A DNA stretch of 64,000 nucleotides, from the NCBI RefSeq assembly GCF_000934605.2, contig NZ_CP010897.2, positions 5,456,001 through 5,520,000 on the forward strand, given 5' to 3'. Position 1 is the stretch's first letter. Each line of letters begins with the position of its first letter. The position numbers were made by a program, and so were the translations under genes. The notes under the pieces were generated by a model. That model was not told the origin of the DNA. It saw only the letters and a list, made by a program, of their open reading frames with translations, and did no database searches. Origin of the DNA: Pandoraea vervacti (GTDB lineage: Bacteria; Pseudomonadota; Gammaproteobacteria; Burkholderiales; Burkholderiaceae). This document shows positions 1 through 7,890 of this stretch, piece after piece.

Positions 1-1
1 G

Positions 2-238
2 TATGTGGGCATCACGCGCGCGCAGCGAACGCTGCAATTGTCGTGGTGCAAAAAGCGTAAGCGCGCACGGGAAACCTATTCGTGCGAAGTGTCGCGTTTC
101 GTGCCGGAGATGCAACTCGACGAAGCGCCGCCTCCGCCGCCCGAAGACGCCCCCATGTCGCCCAAGGACCGGCTCGCCAGCCTCAAGGCGATGCTCGCCG
201 GCGGCGCGAACAAGACGCCGGGCGCATCTGGCGCCTAA
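2..238 (+). CDS. rep: ATP-dependent DNA helicase Rep, C-terminal end (partial)
   Basis: This is the last 78 residues of a UvrD/Rep-type superfamily 1 helicase; the gene begins before the window. The visible part opens with YVGITRAQRTL, the helicase motif VI that contacts ATP with its arginine. It continues with a CKKR... SRFVPEM segment and ends with a LASLKAML tail. The spacing and wording of this tail resemble Rep rather than UvrD as I remember them. Rep is a 3'-5' translocase that helps replication forks pass protein roadblocks. A proline-rich stretch (PPPPPED) lies between motif VI and the tail. Rep identity is likely; UvrD or PcrA is the alternative. Confidence 0.82.
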   Translation, partial: YVGITRAQRTLQLSWCKKRKRARETYSCEVSRFVPEMQLDEAPPPPPEDAPMSPKDRLASLKAMLAGGANKTPGASGA

Positions 239-260
239 TGATCTGGCGCCTGAAACGAAG

Positions 261-280
261 AGCCCCCGCGGGCGGGGGCT
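261..280 (+). terminator. GC-rich hairpin after rep
   Basis: A perfect 9-bp inverted repeat (AGCCCCCGC / GCGGGGGCT, loop GG) starts 22 bases after the rep stop codon. There is no T-run behind it, so it is either a weak intrinsic terminator or an mRNA 3'-end stabiliser. Confidence 0.5.
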
Positions 281-366
281 GGTCTGAGGAACGGCGACGT
301 CCTTACCGGGGCTGTCGGCGGCGGCAGGCTCGCCGGGAAGCCAATGCTGGCTTGCTGCTCGAACTG

Positions 367-480
367 CTACTTGCCACTACCCGAAGACGTCTGGTCACAT
401 GCGGCGGCCGGGCTCGACGCCACGACGACTCCCGCCAGACCGGTCAAACAAAGCAGGACTGCAACCATCAATTTCCGCAT
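367..480 (-). CDS. possible 37-residue secreted or lipoprotein peptide
   Basis: A short minus-strand frame has a very good ribosome binding site: AGGAGG seven bases before the ATG. The product starts MRKLMVAVLLCLTGLAGVVV, a textbook signal sequence, then reads ASSPAAAC and ends DQTSSGSGK. The cysteine after AAA could be a non-standard lipobox or simply follow a signal-peptidase I site. The mature peptide would be only about 10 residues. The layout recalls entericidin-like small lipoproteins, but I see no real sequence match. The signal sequence and Shine-Dalgarno are direct observations; that it is translated is inference. Confidence 0.4.
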   Translation of the reverse strand: MRKLMVAVLLCLTGLAGVVVASSPAAACDQTSSGSGK

Positions 481-732
481 AGGCTCGCCTCCTCTCGTCA
501 GGTGGAATCAGGTGAGGTTTCACTATAGAACCCCATCCTTTCGAAGACAAAGATATCTTGACCATCGCTGCTGCGCGGGCGATAGTCGGTAAAAAATGGG
601 CGAAACAATACGTGAAATGCGTTGATTTCGGTCCAATGCCCACACCCTCCTGCAACGTCAGGCGTCATCTCCGACGCACACCGCAGCGACGCGTGTGCGG
701 CACCGGCCTCAAGTCTTTGTGGAGCGTGGTGC

Positions 733-1509
733 GTGAGACTGCATATCCTGTCCGACCTGCATTTGTCCGTGGCCCCGCTGGCCATTCCCGACGTGGACGC
801 CGATGTCACGATTCTTGCCGGCGACATCGGCCGTCCGGCTCAGGCCATCGAATGGGCGAAGCAATTGCCGCGCCCGGTCATTTATGTCCCCGGCAACCAC
901 GAGTTTTACGGCGCGACGCTTGCCGGCACACTGGCCGAATTGCGACGCCTCACCGCCGGTAGCAACGTCCATCTGCTGGAGCGCGGCGCCGCGGTGATCG
1001 GCGGCGTGCGCTTCGTCGGCACCACCTTGTGGAGCGACTTCGCGTTGTACGACGCCGAAGGCAAGCATGACGCAGTGATCGAGGAATCGCAGAAGTTCGT
1101 TCGGGACTTCACGCGCATACGCGTCGGGGACCCCGCCGCCCCCTGGTCGGATTTGCCGTTCTTCACGCCCAACGATTGCGCCGCGCTGTGTCGCGAGAAC
1201 GTGGCCTGGCTCGCGCGCGTGCTCGCCACGCCGCACGACGGCCCGACTGTCGTCGTCACTCATCACGCGCCGACACCGCAGAGCATTCATCCGCGCTTTG
1301 CGGGCTCGCTCGTCAATCCGGCGTTCATTTCGGATTTGACCTCGCTCATCGAGCCGTCGGACGCCGCGTTGTGGGTCCATGGCCATACGCACGATTCGTT
1401 CGACTATCGCGTCGGGCACACGCGGGTGCTGTGCAATCCGCGCGGCTACTGTTTCGAGGGGCGGGTCGAGAACCCGGCGTTCGATCCGCAGAAGGTGGTG
1501 AAGGTGTGA
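733..1509 (+). CDS. metallophosphoesterase (calcineurin-like)
   Basis: A 258-residue calcineurin-like phosphoesterase with all metal-binding blocks in order: SDLHL (D8, H10), AGDIG (D31), PGNHEFYG (N55, H56), THHAPTP near residue 175 and GHTHDSFD near residue 218. These residues bind two metal ions and hydrolyse phosphomono- or diesters; the substrate cannot be told. There is no signal peptide, so it is cytoplasmic. The GTG at 733 is chosen because GGAG sits 8 bases upstream and the family begins right at the first beta strand (RLHILSD). An open frame extends upstream to 622 but codes for atypical sequence. It is monocistronic, closed by the terminator at 1569. Confidence 0.85.
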   Translation: MRLHILSDLHLSVAPLAIPDVDADVTILAGDIGRPAQAIEWAKQLPRPVIYVPGNHEFYGATLAGTLAELRRLTAGSNVHLLERGAAVIGGVRFVGTTLWSDFALYDAEGKHDAVIEESQKFVRDFTRIRVGDPAAPWSDLPFFTPNDCAALCRENVAWLARVLATPHDGPTVVVTHHAPTPQSIHPRFAGSLVNPAFISDLTSLIEPSDAALWVHGHTHDSFDYRVGHTRVLCNPRGYCFEGRVENPAFDPQKVVKV

Positions 1510-1568
1510 TCCCCTCGTCGCCATCGGCAGGACGAAATGGCCGAGCGCAGCGGCCGAGAGCAGAAAGC

Positions 1569-1596
1569 AAAATCCCCGCCGAAGCGGGGATTTTTT
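1569..1596. terminator. bidirectional intrinsic terminator
   Basis: An 11-bp stem (AAAATCCCCGC / GCGGGGATTTT) with loop CGAA and a six-T tail on the plus strand and a matching A-tract on the other side. It serves the phosphoesterase (plus) and the convergent cytochrome gene (minus). Confidence 0.9.
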
Positions 1597-1624
1597 CATG
1601 GGAGCGTCCGAGCGTGCGAGGCGC

Positions 1625-2518
1625 TTACTTGGCCGCGCTCACCATATAGTCGACGGCGGCCTTGACGTCGTCGTCCGACGCGTTGGCGGCTCCGCCCTTC
1701 GGCGGCATGGCGTTCAGCCCCTTGATGGCGGCATTGTGCAGCGTGTCGATGCCCGTGGCAATGCGCGGCGCCCATGCCGCCTTGTCGCCGAACTTCGGTG
1801 CGTTCATCACGCCGCTGGCGTGGCAAGCCATGCAGACGGTGTCGTAGAGCTTCTTGCCTGCCTCAAGGTTACCGCCGGCGCTGGCGGCAGCCGGTGCGGC
1901 GGTCTTGAGCGAGGCCATGGCCGCCGCCGCTGCGGCAGCGCTTCCGGCGTCGGCGCCCGACGCGGCAGCCGGCGCAGACGCCGGGGCGGCAGCACCCGCG
2001 GCCGGCTTCGCCGGTTCGGCTGGCTCTTGCAGCTTGCCGCCCGAGGCGTTGGCCATGTAGACGATGGCGCGACCGATTTCGTAATCCGTCACATCGTCGG
2101 GGCTGGTGCCGCCGCGTGCGGGCATGGCGCCCTTGCCGGCCAGCGCGATCTTGAGCATTTCGTCGTAACCGGGTTTGATGCGCGGCGCCCAGTCTTCCGT
2201 CGAGCCGAGCTTCGGCGCGCCTGCGGCGCCGGACGCGTGGCAAGCTGCGCAAACGGCCTTGTAGAGTTGTTCGCCGGTCTGGTAGACACGCGGCGCGTTG
2301 GCGTCCTTGACCTCGACGTGCGCCACGGGCGCAATGCGCTCGGCGATGGCTTTTTCGGTCATGGCGGAACTGCCCGCACCGGTCAGGGCATTGTTGCCCA
2401 CATAGTTGACCAGCAAGACGATGATGACGATGGGAACGAGGAAGCCGGCAATGACGGCGGCGATGAGCTGCTTGGGTGTTTTGATCAGGGACTCGTGCTC
2501 GTTATGTGCTTCACTCAT
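1625..2518 (-). CDS. di-haem cytochrome c (cytochrome c5-like), membrane anchored
   Basis: A 297-residue protein with an uncleaved N-terminal membrane segment (about residues 18-40) and two class I cytochrome c domains facing the periplasm. The haem attachment sites are C90-A-A-C93-H94 and C229-M-A-C232-H233, each followed by an AMP motif (GKGAMPARGG, GLNAMPPKGG) that should supply the methionine ligand. An Ala/Pro-rich linker (about 165-215) joins the domains, which look like an internal duplication. It probably carries electrons between quinol oxidation and a terminal oxidase; the partner is not visible. GAGAG lies upstream of the ATG. Confidence 0.87.
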   Translation of the reverse strand: MSEAHNEHESLIKTPKQLIAAVIAGFLVPIVIIVLLVNYVGNNALTGAGSSAMTEKAIAERIAPVAHVEVKDANAPRVYQTGEQLYKAVCAACHASGAAGAPKLGSTEDWAPRIKPGYDEMLKIALAGKGAMPARGGTSPDDVTDYEIGRAIVYMANASGGKLQEPAEPAKPAAGAAAPASAPAAASGADAGSAAAAAAAMASLKTAAPAAASAGGNLEAGKKLYDTVCMACHASGVMNAPKFGDKAAWAPRIATGIDTLHNAAIKGLNAMPPKGGAANASDDDVKAAVDYMVSAAK

Positions 2519-2913
2519 GCGGATCTCTCAATAGTTTTTGTGGAAACCGAGTGCATCACACCGGATAGCCCGCACCAGAAGCTGGCATGATCCAGTCAAA
2601 ATAACGAACCATTGTAGCAACAAACCTTCAGGCGATGACACGCCAAGGCAGTGCGCAGACGCCGCAAAAAGTCCCGTATTTTCCCTAACTTACGCGAAAG
2701 GCAAAGCGGTGTTCCGCGTGCTTCGTGCGCAAAGTGCGGACGCACTGCATGCACGTCAATTCCGCGCGGGACGGGCGTCCGGCAGCGAATTGCCGCATTG
2801 TGGGGCGCGCGAATGCACGGGGCATGGACGCCACGCGGCAAAACCGCTATGCTTCTACCTCTTTGCCTGCCGGTCGCGCGCTCGCGCATTCTTCTTTACC
2901 GGTGGTCAGCACA
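2519..2913. other. intergenic region, cytochrome c / tRNA-Arg
   Basis: About 395 bases without a convincing gene. It should hold the promoter of the cytochrome gene on the minus strand and the tRNA promoter (2825-2853). Open frames here read as Arg/Cys-rich nonsense. Confidence 0.6.
2825..2853 (+). promoter_or_regulatory. candidate sigma70 promoter of tRNA-Arg
   Basis: TGGACG, a 17-base spacer, then TATGCT. Each hexamer differs from consensus at two positions or fewer. The expected start is about 50 bases before the mature tRNA 5' end, leaving a short leader. Confidence 0.4.
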
Positions 2914-2989
2914 GCGCCCGTAGCTCAGGGGATAGAGTATCGGCCTCCGAAGCCGAGGGTCACTGGTTCGATTCCAGTCGGGCGCGCCA
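2914..2989 (+). tRNA. tRNA-Arg (anticodon CCG)
   Basis: A 76-base cloverleaf with acceptor stem GCGCCCG/CGGGCGC, D arm, anticodon stem TCGGC/GCCGA with anticodon CCG at 2947-2949, TTCGATT T-loop, and encoded CCA at 2987-2989. It reads the CGG arginine codon. tRNA 3' ends are common integration sites, but no integrase or repeated tRNA end is seen in the following genes. Confidence 0.97.
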
Positions 2990-3246
2990 ATTGCAATCAG
3001 CACCGTTCACGCCGCGTCGCCCTCCGTCGGCACAGCATCCCCCCGGTTTTCGCCGTTCCGTTTCCCTTCGGTCCCGCTTCCTTTTTCCCGTTTTCCCGCC
3101 GGTCCGGGCCATTGGGCGAATCTCGAAGGTCGACCCGCCCCTTGGGTGCCACGATTTGCCGACAGGTCGGTGGTCCGGCGATTCGATTCGTTGGGGACGA
3201 AACTGATGAGATGCGGCGCGCCATCCGCTGTGTCGGAGCGTGAAAC

Positions 3247-4371
3247 ATGTGTATCAACGGACACTCTCACAGCACGGATGCGTCGCGCCACTGGCTGCCG
3301 TATCAGCCCCCGTCGGAACTTCGGCCTCCGTCTCCCGTGCCGCCCCCCGACAACTGTCTTGCCGCGCAGGCGATGGCACTGGACCTGAGCGTCGCCCGGC
3401 AAGCGCCCGTCTCGGACTTCGCGCTGACGCAAACGACGCCGAACGCGCATCCTGACTGGCAGCCCGGCAGGCCGGTGCCGCACTTGTCGCCCCCGAACGT
3501 GTCGACGTTGCGTGCACATGCGTTGTCAGCCAAGGCAGCGACCCAAAGCGTGTCGAGTCAACACATCCACCGTCCCAACGCGGGACACTTCAAGATCCGA
3601 ATCGCCAGACAACTTCGCCTGCAGCACCCGTGGTACGACGAAGCGGCGATCGCGCAGGCGTCGGGGGCCTCGCTGTCGCAGATCAGACACGACCGCATCG
3701 GGCCGATACCGCAGGCGATCGCCTGCATTCTTAACGACTTGCCGCGGGAAAAGGGCGAGTTCACCCCTGCTTACCGACGCCGAATCCTTCAGGCATACCC
3801 ATCGCTATCCACTCGGGAACGTACGTACGTCCAGCATTCGAGCCTGCGATGCAGAATTCCGCGCATCGGAAGCGACAACCAATATGGCCCGTTGCTCGAT
3901 ATCGCCCGAAGCCGCCCCCCGCACCGGGGGGAAAGCACCATGGCGTACGCACGTCGCCTTCACGCGCTGTACCCCGCCCTTTCGACGAACGCCCTCGCCA
4001 GACTGTCGGGCGCCAGACTGGACGTTCTGCGTACGGATACGGACTTCGTGGAATTGCCCGCGAAGTTGAAGGAGATTCTCGCGCTCGCCCCCGCCGAGCG
4101 TTTCACGACCAAGACGCAACATGCCATTTACCTGTTGCGATGGCCCGAGCTCACGGCGAAGGACATCGCCCTGCTGTCTCGCATGAAGCCATCGAACGTG
4201 AACGTCTATGTCATGCCGCATCGGCATCGGCTTTACGCCAGCCTGGTCTCGCCGTCCCGTCCCGGCGACGTCAAAAAACGACCAGCCGATCCACCAGTTG
4301 CGCCATCCGCGAATTCGACGCCGCCCACGATTGCACGGTCGACGACCGCCCGTCGAAGTACACCGTATTGA
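3247..4371 (+). CDS. unrecognised protein with four similar ~58-residue helical repeats
   Basis: A 374-residue protein of no family I recognise. Residues 1-110 are Pro/Ser/His-rich and look disordered. Then come four related units starting near residues 117, 176, 234 and 291. They share a pattern of basic helix, YP-x-LS or WPEL, a small helix, and LSGA-x-L-x-x-LR-x-D (compare ALYPALSTNALARLSGARLD with LQAYPSLSTRE). Period is about 57-59 residues. The C-terminal 50 residues are again Pro/Ser/Thr-rich. There is no signal peptide or membrane segment. GGAG lies 8 bases before the ATG. The repeats look like stacked helix-turn-helix units; a DNA-binding or secreted-effector role is speculation. Its last 100 bases overlap the convergent lipoprotein gene. 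Confidence 0.6.
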   Translation: MCINGHSHSTDASRHWLPYQPPSELRPPSPVPPPDNCLAAQAMALDLSVARQAPVSDFALTQTTPNAHPDWQPGRPVPHLSPPNVSTLRAHALSAKAATQSVSSQHIHRPNAGHFKIRIARQLRLQHPWYDEAAIAQASGASLSQIRHDRIGPIPQAIACILNDLPREKGEFTPAYRRRILQAYPSLSTRERTYVQHSSLRCRIPRIGSDNQYGPLLDIARSRPPHRGESTMAYARRLHALYPALSTNALARLSGARLDVLRTDTDFVELPAKLKEILALAPAERFTTKTQHAIYLLRWPELTAKDIALLSRMKPSNVNVYVMPHRHRLYASLVSPSRPGDVKKRPADPPVAPSANSTPPTIARSTTARRSTPY

Positions 4372-4804
4372 TAACGGCCCCGTTCTGACTGAGCGTGAGC
4401 GTGGCGTACGCCAGATACTCGCTTGGCGAGTTTCCCCAAAGCGAATTGCGCCACGCGCGCCGCACCGTGTAATTGAGGACGACACAGCCCGTTGGCCAGG
4501 TGCCAGGGCTGTAGATCGTGCTGACGATGCCATACGCCCGCAGCCGACCCTGAATCGCGGGTAACAGATCGGAAATGCCGTCCGGCGAGAGTTCGATGCA
4601 CATGCCGCGCGAGAGCAGTTCGGGCGCAGCCGGCTGCGTGGGCGGCGCCACCGACGGCAACTGATCGGAGAGTACTACGCCGGTGGACACCATCGTGGCC
4701 GCCACCTGCGCCGCGATCACAGGTGCGGGCGTCGCAAAGAAACAACCGCCCAGACTCATGCTGGCCGTCGCTGCCAGCGCCAGCACCGTCGCGAGGCGCT
4801 TCAT
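4271..4804 (-). CDS. outer-membrane lipoprotein, possibly Sbal_3080-like family
   Basis: A 177-residue lipoprotein: signal sequence MKRLATVLALAATASMSLGG with the lipidated cysteine next (lipobox SLGGC). The mature part has CIELSP, then GCVVLNYTV and YLAYATLTL segments and ends with a predicted helix (MAQLVDRLVVF). The pattern reminds me of the Sbal_3080 lipoprotein family; this is from memory and tentative. Start 4804 is preferred over an upstream ATG because it gives a clean signal peptide and overlaps the stop of the upstream FlgH-like gene (TGATG), so the two are translationally coupled. It overlaps the repeat-protein gene tail to tail by about 100 bases. Confidence 0.7.
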   Translation of the reverse strand: MKRLATVLALAATASMSLGGCFFATPAPVIAAQVAATMVSTGVVLSDQLPSVAPPTQPAAPELLSRGMCIELSPDGISDLLPAIQGRLRAYGIVSTIYSPGTWPTGCVVLNYTVRRAWRNSLWGNSPSEYLAYATLTLSQNGAVINTVYFDGRSSTVQSWAASNSRMAQLVDRLVVF

Positions 4805-5520
4805 CAGAAGGGCGACACGTCGAGCAGAATCGATTGCAACCAACCGCCGCTGGCGCCGCTGGCGACCTGGCCGTCGTCCACACGCGCGACCCTGGCCTGT
4901 CCGACCTTGCTCGAGGCCACCACGTTGGCCGGAGAAATATCGAATTTATTCACCACGCCGGTGAAGCGGAACGTCTCCATGTTGCGTCCCTGCATGACCT
5001 GCTTTTCACCGCCCACCACATAGGCGCCGTTGGGCAACACCTCCACGATGGCCACAGCGATGGTGCCGGTCAGCGCCGAGCTCGACGTATTGCTGCCATT
5101 TCCCTTGAAACTGCTGGCCTGCTGACCGATGTTGAACCACCGCTCCAGCACCGAATCGGCCCCGTCGGCCTTGGCGCTCTTGGCCGTCGCGCTCGCATTG
5201 CGCGTGGTATCGCTCTGCGATTTGCTCGCGCCGGTCGAATTCTCGGACACGGCGATCGTCAGCAGGTCGCCGACACGGTGCGCCACCGGCGTCTCGAACC
5301 AGTTCGTCGCCGTCGTCGGCTGATAGATGGATCCTGCGGTCTGCACGTTCGCCACGCGCGGCATCGGCATCACGGCCATGGGCGTTGTCGTCACCTGGGC
5401 ACTGGAACACCCGCCCAGCGCGCCGCCCGTCATGGTGAGCACCGCAAACATTGCCGCCCGCGCCGGTGCGCGCCGCAGAACACGCGCAGCCATGTGCGCC
5501 AGCATCGAGAGTTTCGACAT
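4804..5520 (-). CDS. FlgH-like L-ring lipoprotein, second copy outside the flagellar operon
   Basis: A 238-residue FlgH homologue. It has a lipoprotein signal (GGALGGC), then GSIYQPTTATNWFETPVAHR, GDLLTIAVSENSTGASKS, GTIAVAIVEVLPNGAYVVGG and the C-terminal LDVSPF. These line up with the canonical FlgH at 45328-46053 (GSIYRP, GDILTIVINENTAASKNS, ITVTVMEVLSNGNLAVAG, LNVSPF). FlgH builds the outer-membrane L-ring bushing around the flagellar rod. Here no FlgI partner lies nearby; instead a coupled lipoprotein follows. It may form a ring for another envelope machine, or be an alternative L-ring. An upstream ATG at 5556 is possible. Confidence 0.75.
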   Translation of the reverse strand: MSKLSMLAHMAARVLRRAPARAAMFAVLTMTGGALGGCSSAQVTTTPMAVMPMPRVANVQTAGSIYQPTTATNWFETPVAHRVGDLLTIAVSENSTGASKSQSDTTRNASATAKSAKADGADSVLERWFNIGQQASSFKGNGSNTSSSALTGTIAVAIVEVLPNGAYVVGGEKQVMQGRNMETFRFTGVVNKFDISPANVVASSKVGQARVARVDDGQVASGASGGWLQSILLDVSPF

Positions 5521-5852
5521 GGTGAGGCGCCCCCGCGCCGTTCCCGGATACCGCATCCGGATGTCTTTCGAGAATGAGAGAAACGATGGGCGGCGATACC
5601 GCCCGAAAACACGACGACGACGGCGCGGCTACCGCCCTCGAGAGGCATAGTAAGAAGCGCCGGTGGAGCCACTGCGCACAAATAGAGGAAAATTTGTGGA
5701 GGCCCGACGCGCCGCCCGCCGAAGCTGAGAGAATGGCGCGCCGACCCGGGCCAGGCCGCCTTCGCGCCAGACTGGGTCGAGTCATTTCGCTCGCGTGGCT
5801 TTGTCCCCGTCGAGCCGGTTCTCCCATCCATTGAGTCGGACGCACGCAACGC
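5521..5852. other. divergent intergenic region, FlgH-like gene / baeS
   Basis: About 330 bases between two divergent genes; both promoters must lie here. A GGGCGGTATCGCCGCCC-type palindrome lies near 5588-5605. No clear -35/-10 pair stood out and no gene is visible. Confidence 0.5.
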
Positions 5853-6956
5853 ATGAACTCAGGCATCGCCCGCAAGCTGTTCCTCGCGATCTTCGCGACG
5901 GGTCTCGTCACGATGGCGGCCACCACGGTCGTCGTGCGCGCGGCCGTGAGCGGGCATGACTGGCTGCGTGGCGACAACCTGATGTATCTGGCGATCCTCG
6001 GCGTCGCGTTGCTGGGCGCCATCGCGTTGCGCGTCGCGCAGCGCCTGCTCGTGCCCGTCACCCCCTTGCTCGACGCCACGCACCGCATGGCCACGGGCGA
6101 CTACAGCGTACGCGTGCCCACCGCCGGCGCCGACGAGCTTGCCCGGCTGGCCGTCGACCTGAACCGGCTGGCCGACACGCTGGCGCAAAACGACCGCTTG
6201 CGTCGCAACCTGCTCGCCGACATCTCGCACGAGCTGCGCACGCCGCTCTCGATCCTGCGGGGTGAAATCGAAGCGATGGAGGACGGCGTGCGACCGCTCA
6301 CGCAGGACGCGCTCGCCTCGCTGCGCGTGGAAATCTCCCAGCTATCGAAGCTGATCGACGATCTGTACGAGTTGTCGCTCTCGGATGTGGGCGCGCTTAC
6401 CTACGAATTTGCGCCGGTCGACATGACCGAACGTGTGGCGACCTCCGTGAGCGCGTTTCGCGACTGGTTCGACGCGAAGGGCATTTCGCTGAACGTCCAT
6501 CTGCCTGACGAGACGCTCGTCGTCGACGGCGACCTGCACCGTCTCACCCAACTGATCGGCAACCTGCTTGAGAATTCGTTGCGCTACACCGACGGCGGTG
6601 GCGCGGTTAGCGTTTATCTGTCGGCAACTGACGCGCATTTGCGTCTCGAAATCGAAGACTCCGAGCCCGGCGTGCCGAACGACGCGCTGCCCCGCCTGTT
6701 CGAGCGACTCTTCCGTGTGGAGGCCTCGCGCAGTCGGCGCAGCGGCGGCGCCGGCCTTGGACTGGCGCTGTGCAAACACATCGTGGAAGCGCACGGCGGC
6801 CAGATCGTCGCGCGGCATTCGCCGCTGGGGGGGCTGGCGCTGTCGATCACGCTGCCGCGTCAGAACGAGGCCGCCCTCATCTCCCCTTCATCGGTCTGTG
6901 CACTGAGCGCGGCCACCGCGTGCTTCGGCACGCAAACCCTGACGACCCTGAGTTGA
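5853..6956 (+). CDS. baeS: BaeS-like sensor histidine kinase with a minimal periplasmic loop
   Basis: A 367-residue membrane kinase: TM1 about 8-31, an unusually short periplasmic loop (about 12 residues, SGHDWLRGDN), TM2 about 43-62, HAMP (residues 62-115), HisKA with ADISHELRTPLSIL (phosphorylated H126), N box NLLENSLRYTDGGG and G boxes ending GGAGLGLALCKHIVEAHGG. From HAMP onward it closely follows E. coli BaeS as I remember it, but the large BaeS sensor domain is absent. Signals are probably sensed in the membrane or by a partner. A tail after LPRQNEAA looks unstructured. It is followed 12 bases later by its regulator. Envelope stress is the likely theme by analogy. Confidence 0.82.
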   Translation: MNSGIARKLFLAIFATGLVTMAATTVVVRAAVSGHDWLRGDNLMYLAILGVALLGAIALRVAQRLLVPVTPLLDATHRMATGDYSVRVPTAGADELARLAVDLNRLADTLAQNDRLRRNLLADISHELRTPLSILRGEIEAMEDGVRPLTQDALASLRVEISQLSKLIDDLYELSLSDVGALTYEFAPVDMTERVATSVSAFRDWFDAKGISLNVHLPDETLVVDGDLHRLTQLIGNLLENSLRYTDGGGAVSVYLSATDAHLRLEIEDSEPGVPNDALPRLFERLFRVEASRSRRSGGAGLGLALCKHIVEAHGGQIVARHSPLGGLALSITLPRQNEAALISPSSVCALSAATACFGTQTLTTLS

Positions 6957-6967
6957 GCTCACCCGCC

Positions 6968-7849
6968 ATGCACACGCATTCGTCGACATCCTCGCAGAGC
7001 ATTTCGTCCACACTTGCGCTTCCCTCTTCTCCGGCGGGCGTCGCGGCGCCGCCCACTGCGGCAACGCTCGCCGACAGCGCCCCGATCCTGATCGTCGAAG
7101 ACGAACCGAAGCTCGCGGCATTGCTCGCCGAGTACCTTCGTGTGGCCGGCATGCCCTGTCGGATTCTGACGGACGGACGGGACGTGCTGCCCGCCGTGCG
7201 CGTCACCGAGCCACGACTGGTGCTGCTCGATCTGATGTTGCCGGGTATGGACGGCCTGGAGGTGTGCCGCGCAGTGCGCGAGGTCTCCGAGGTGCCCATC
7301 GTGATGCTCACCGCCCGCGCGGCCGAGACCGACCGCCTGCTGGGGCTCGAACTGGGCGCCGACGACTATATCTGCAAGCCTTTCAGCCCGCGGGAAGTTG
7401 TGGCGCGCGTCAAGGCCATTCTGCGTCGGGTGCGGGGCAACGCCGTGCTGGCCGGCGCCGCCGCGAGCAGCACCGCGCCGCAAACGCCGGCGCTCGTCAT
7501 CGACGCCGTGCGCCATCACGCCCGACTCGACGGACACGAACTGCCCCTTACCCCGGTCGAATTACGCCTGCTCGCCACGCTGGCGAGCCATCCCGACAAG
7601 ACCTTTCCACGCGCCCACCTGCTCGATCGCATGTACGACGACCATCGCGTGGTCGCGGACCGCACCGTCGACAGCCACATCAAGAATCTTCGTCGCAAGT
7701 TGCAGGCGATCCGCCCGGACGAAGAAATCGTGCGCTCGATCTACGGCGTGGGGTACCGGCTCGAATTGCGCACGGACCGTGCGGGTGCGCTCGCGACGCG
7801 ACGTGACGTCGCGGCTATCGACAACCCGGGCGCGGCGATGCCAGAATAG
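6968..7849 (+). CDS. baeR: BaeR-like OmpR-family response regulator
   Basis: A 293-residue regulator. Residues 1-38 are a Ser/Ala/Thr-rich extension not usual for the family. The receiver follows (ILIVEDEPKLA, phosphoacceptor D88 in LVLLDLMLPG, LTAR, KPF), then a winged-helix DNA-binding domain (LTPVELRLLATLASHPDKTF ... SHIKNLRRKLQ ... IYGVGYRLE). It forms an operon with baeS. Targets are unknown; the phased GTTAGC repeats 550 bases downstream are a reasonable guess. The ATG at 6968 lacks a strong Shine-Dalgarno; a later start trimming the extension is possible. Confidence 0.82.
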   Translation: MHTHSSTSSQSISSTLALPSSPAGVAAPPTAATLADSAPILIVEDEPKLAALLAEYLRVAGMPCRILTDGRDVLPAVRVTEPRLVLLDLMLPGMDGLEVCRAVREVSEVPIVMLTARAAETDRLLGLELGADDYICKPFSPREVVARVKAILRRVRGNAVLAGAAASSTAPQTPALVIDAVRHHARLDGHELPLTPVELRLLATLASHPDKTFPRAHLLDRMYDDHRVVADRTVDSHIKNLRRKLQAIRPDEEIVRSIYGVGYRLELRTDRAGALATRRDVAAIDNPGAAMPE

Positions 7850-7890
7850 GCGCACCCGCGCCAAAGCGGGATCCATTGAGGAGAATGTCG

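Noticed and set aside
2914..5600. Genomic island at tRNA-Arg
   Set aside because: No integrase and no repeated tRNA 3' end were seen; adjacency alone is not enough.
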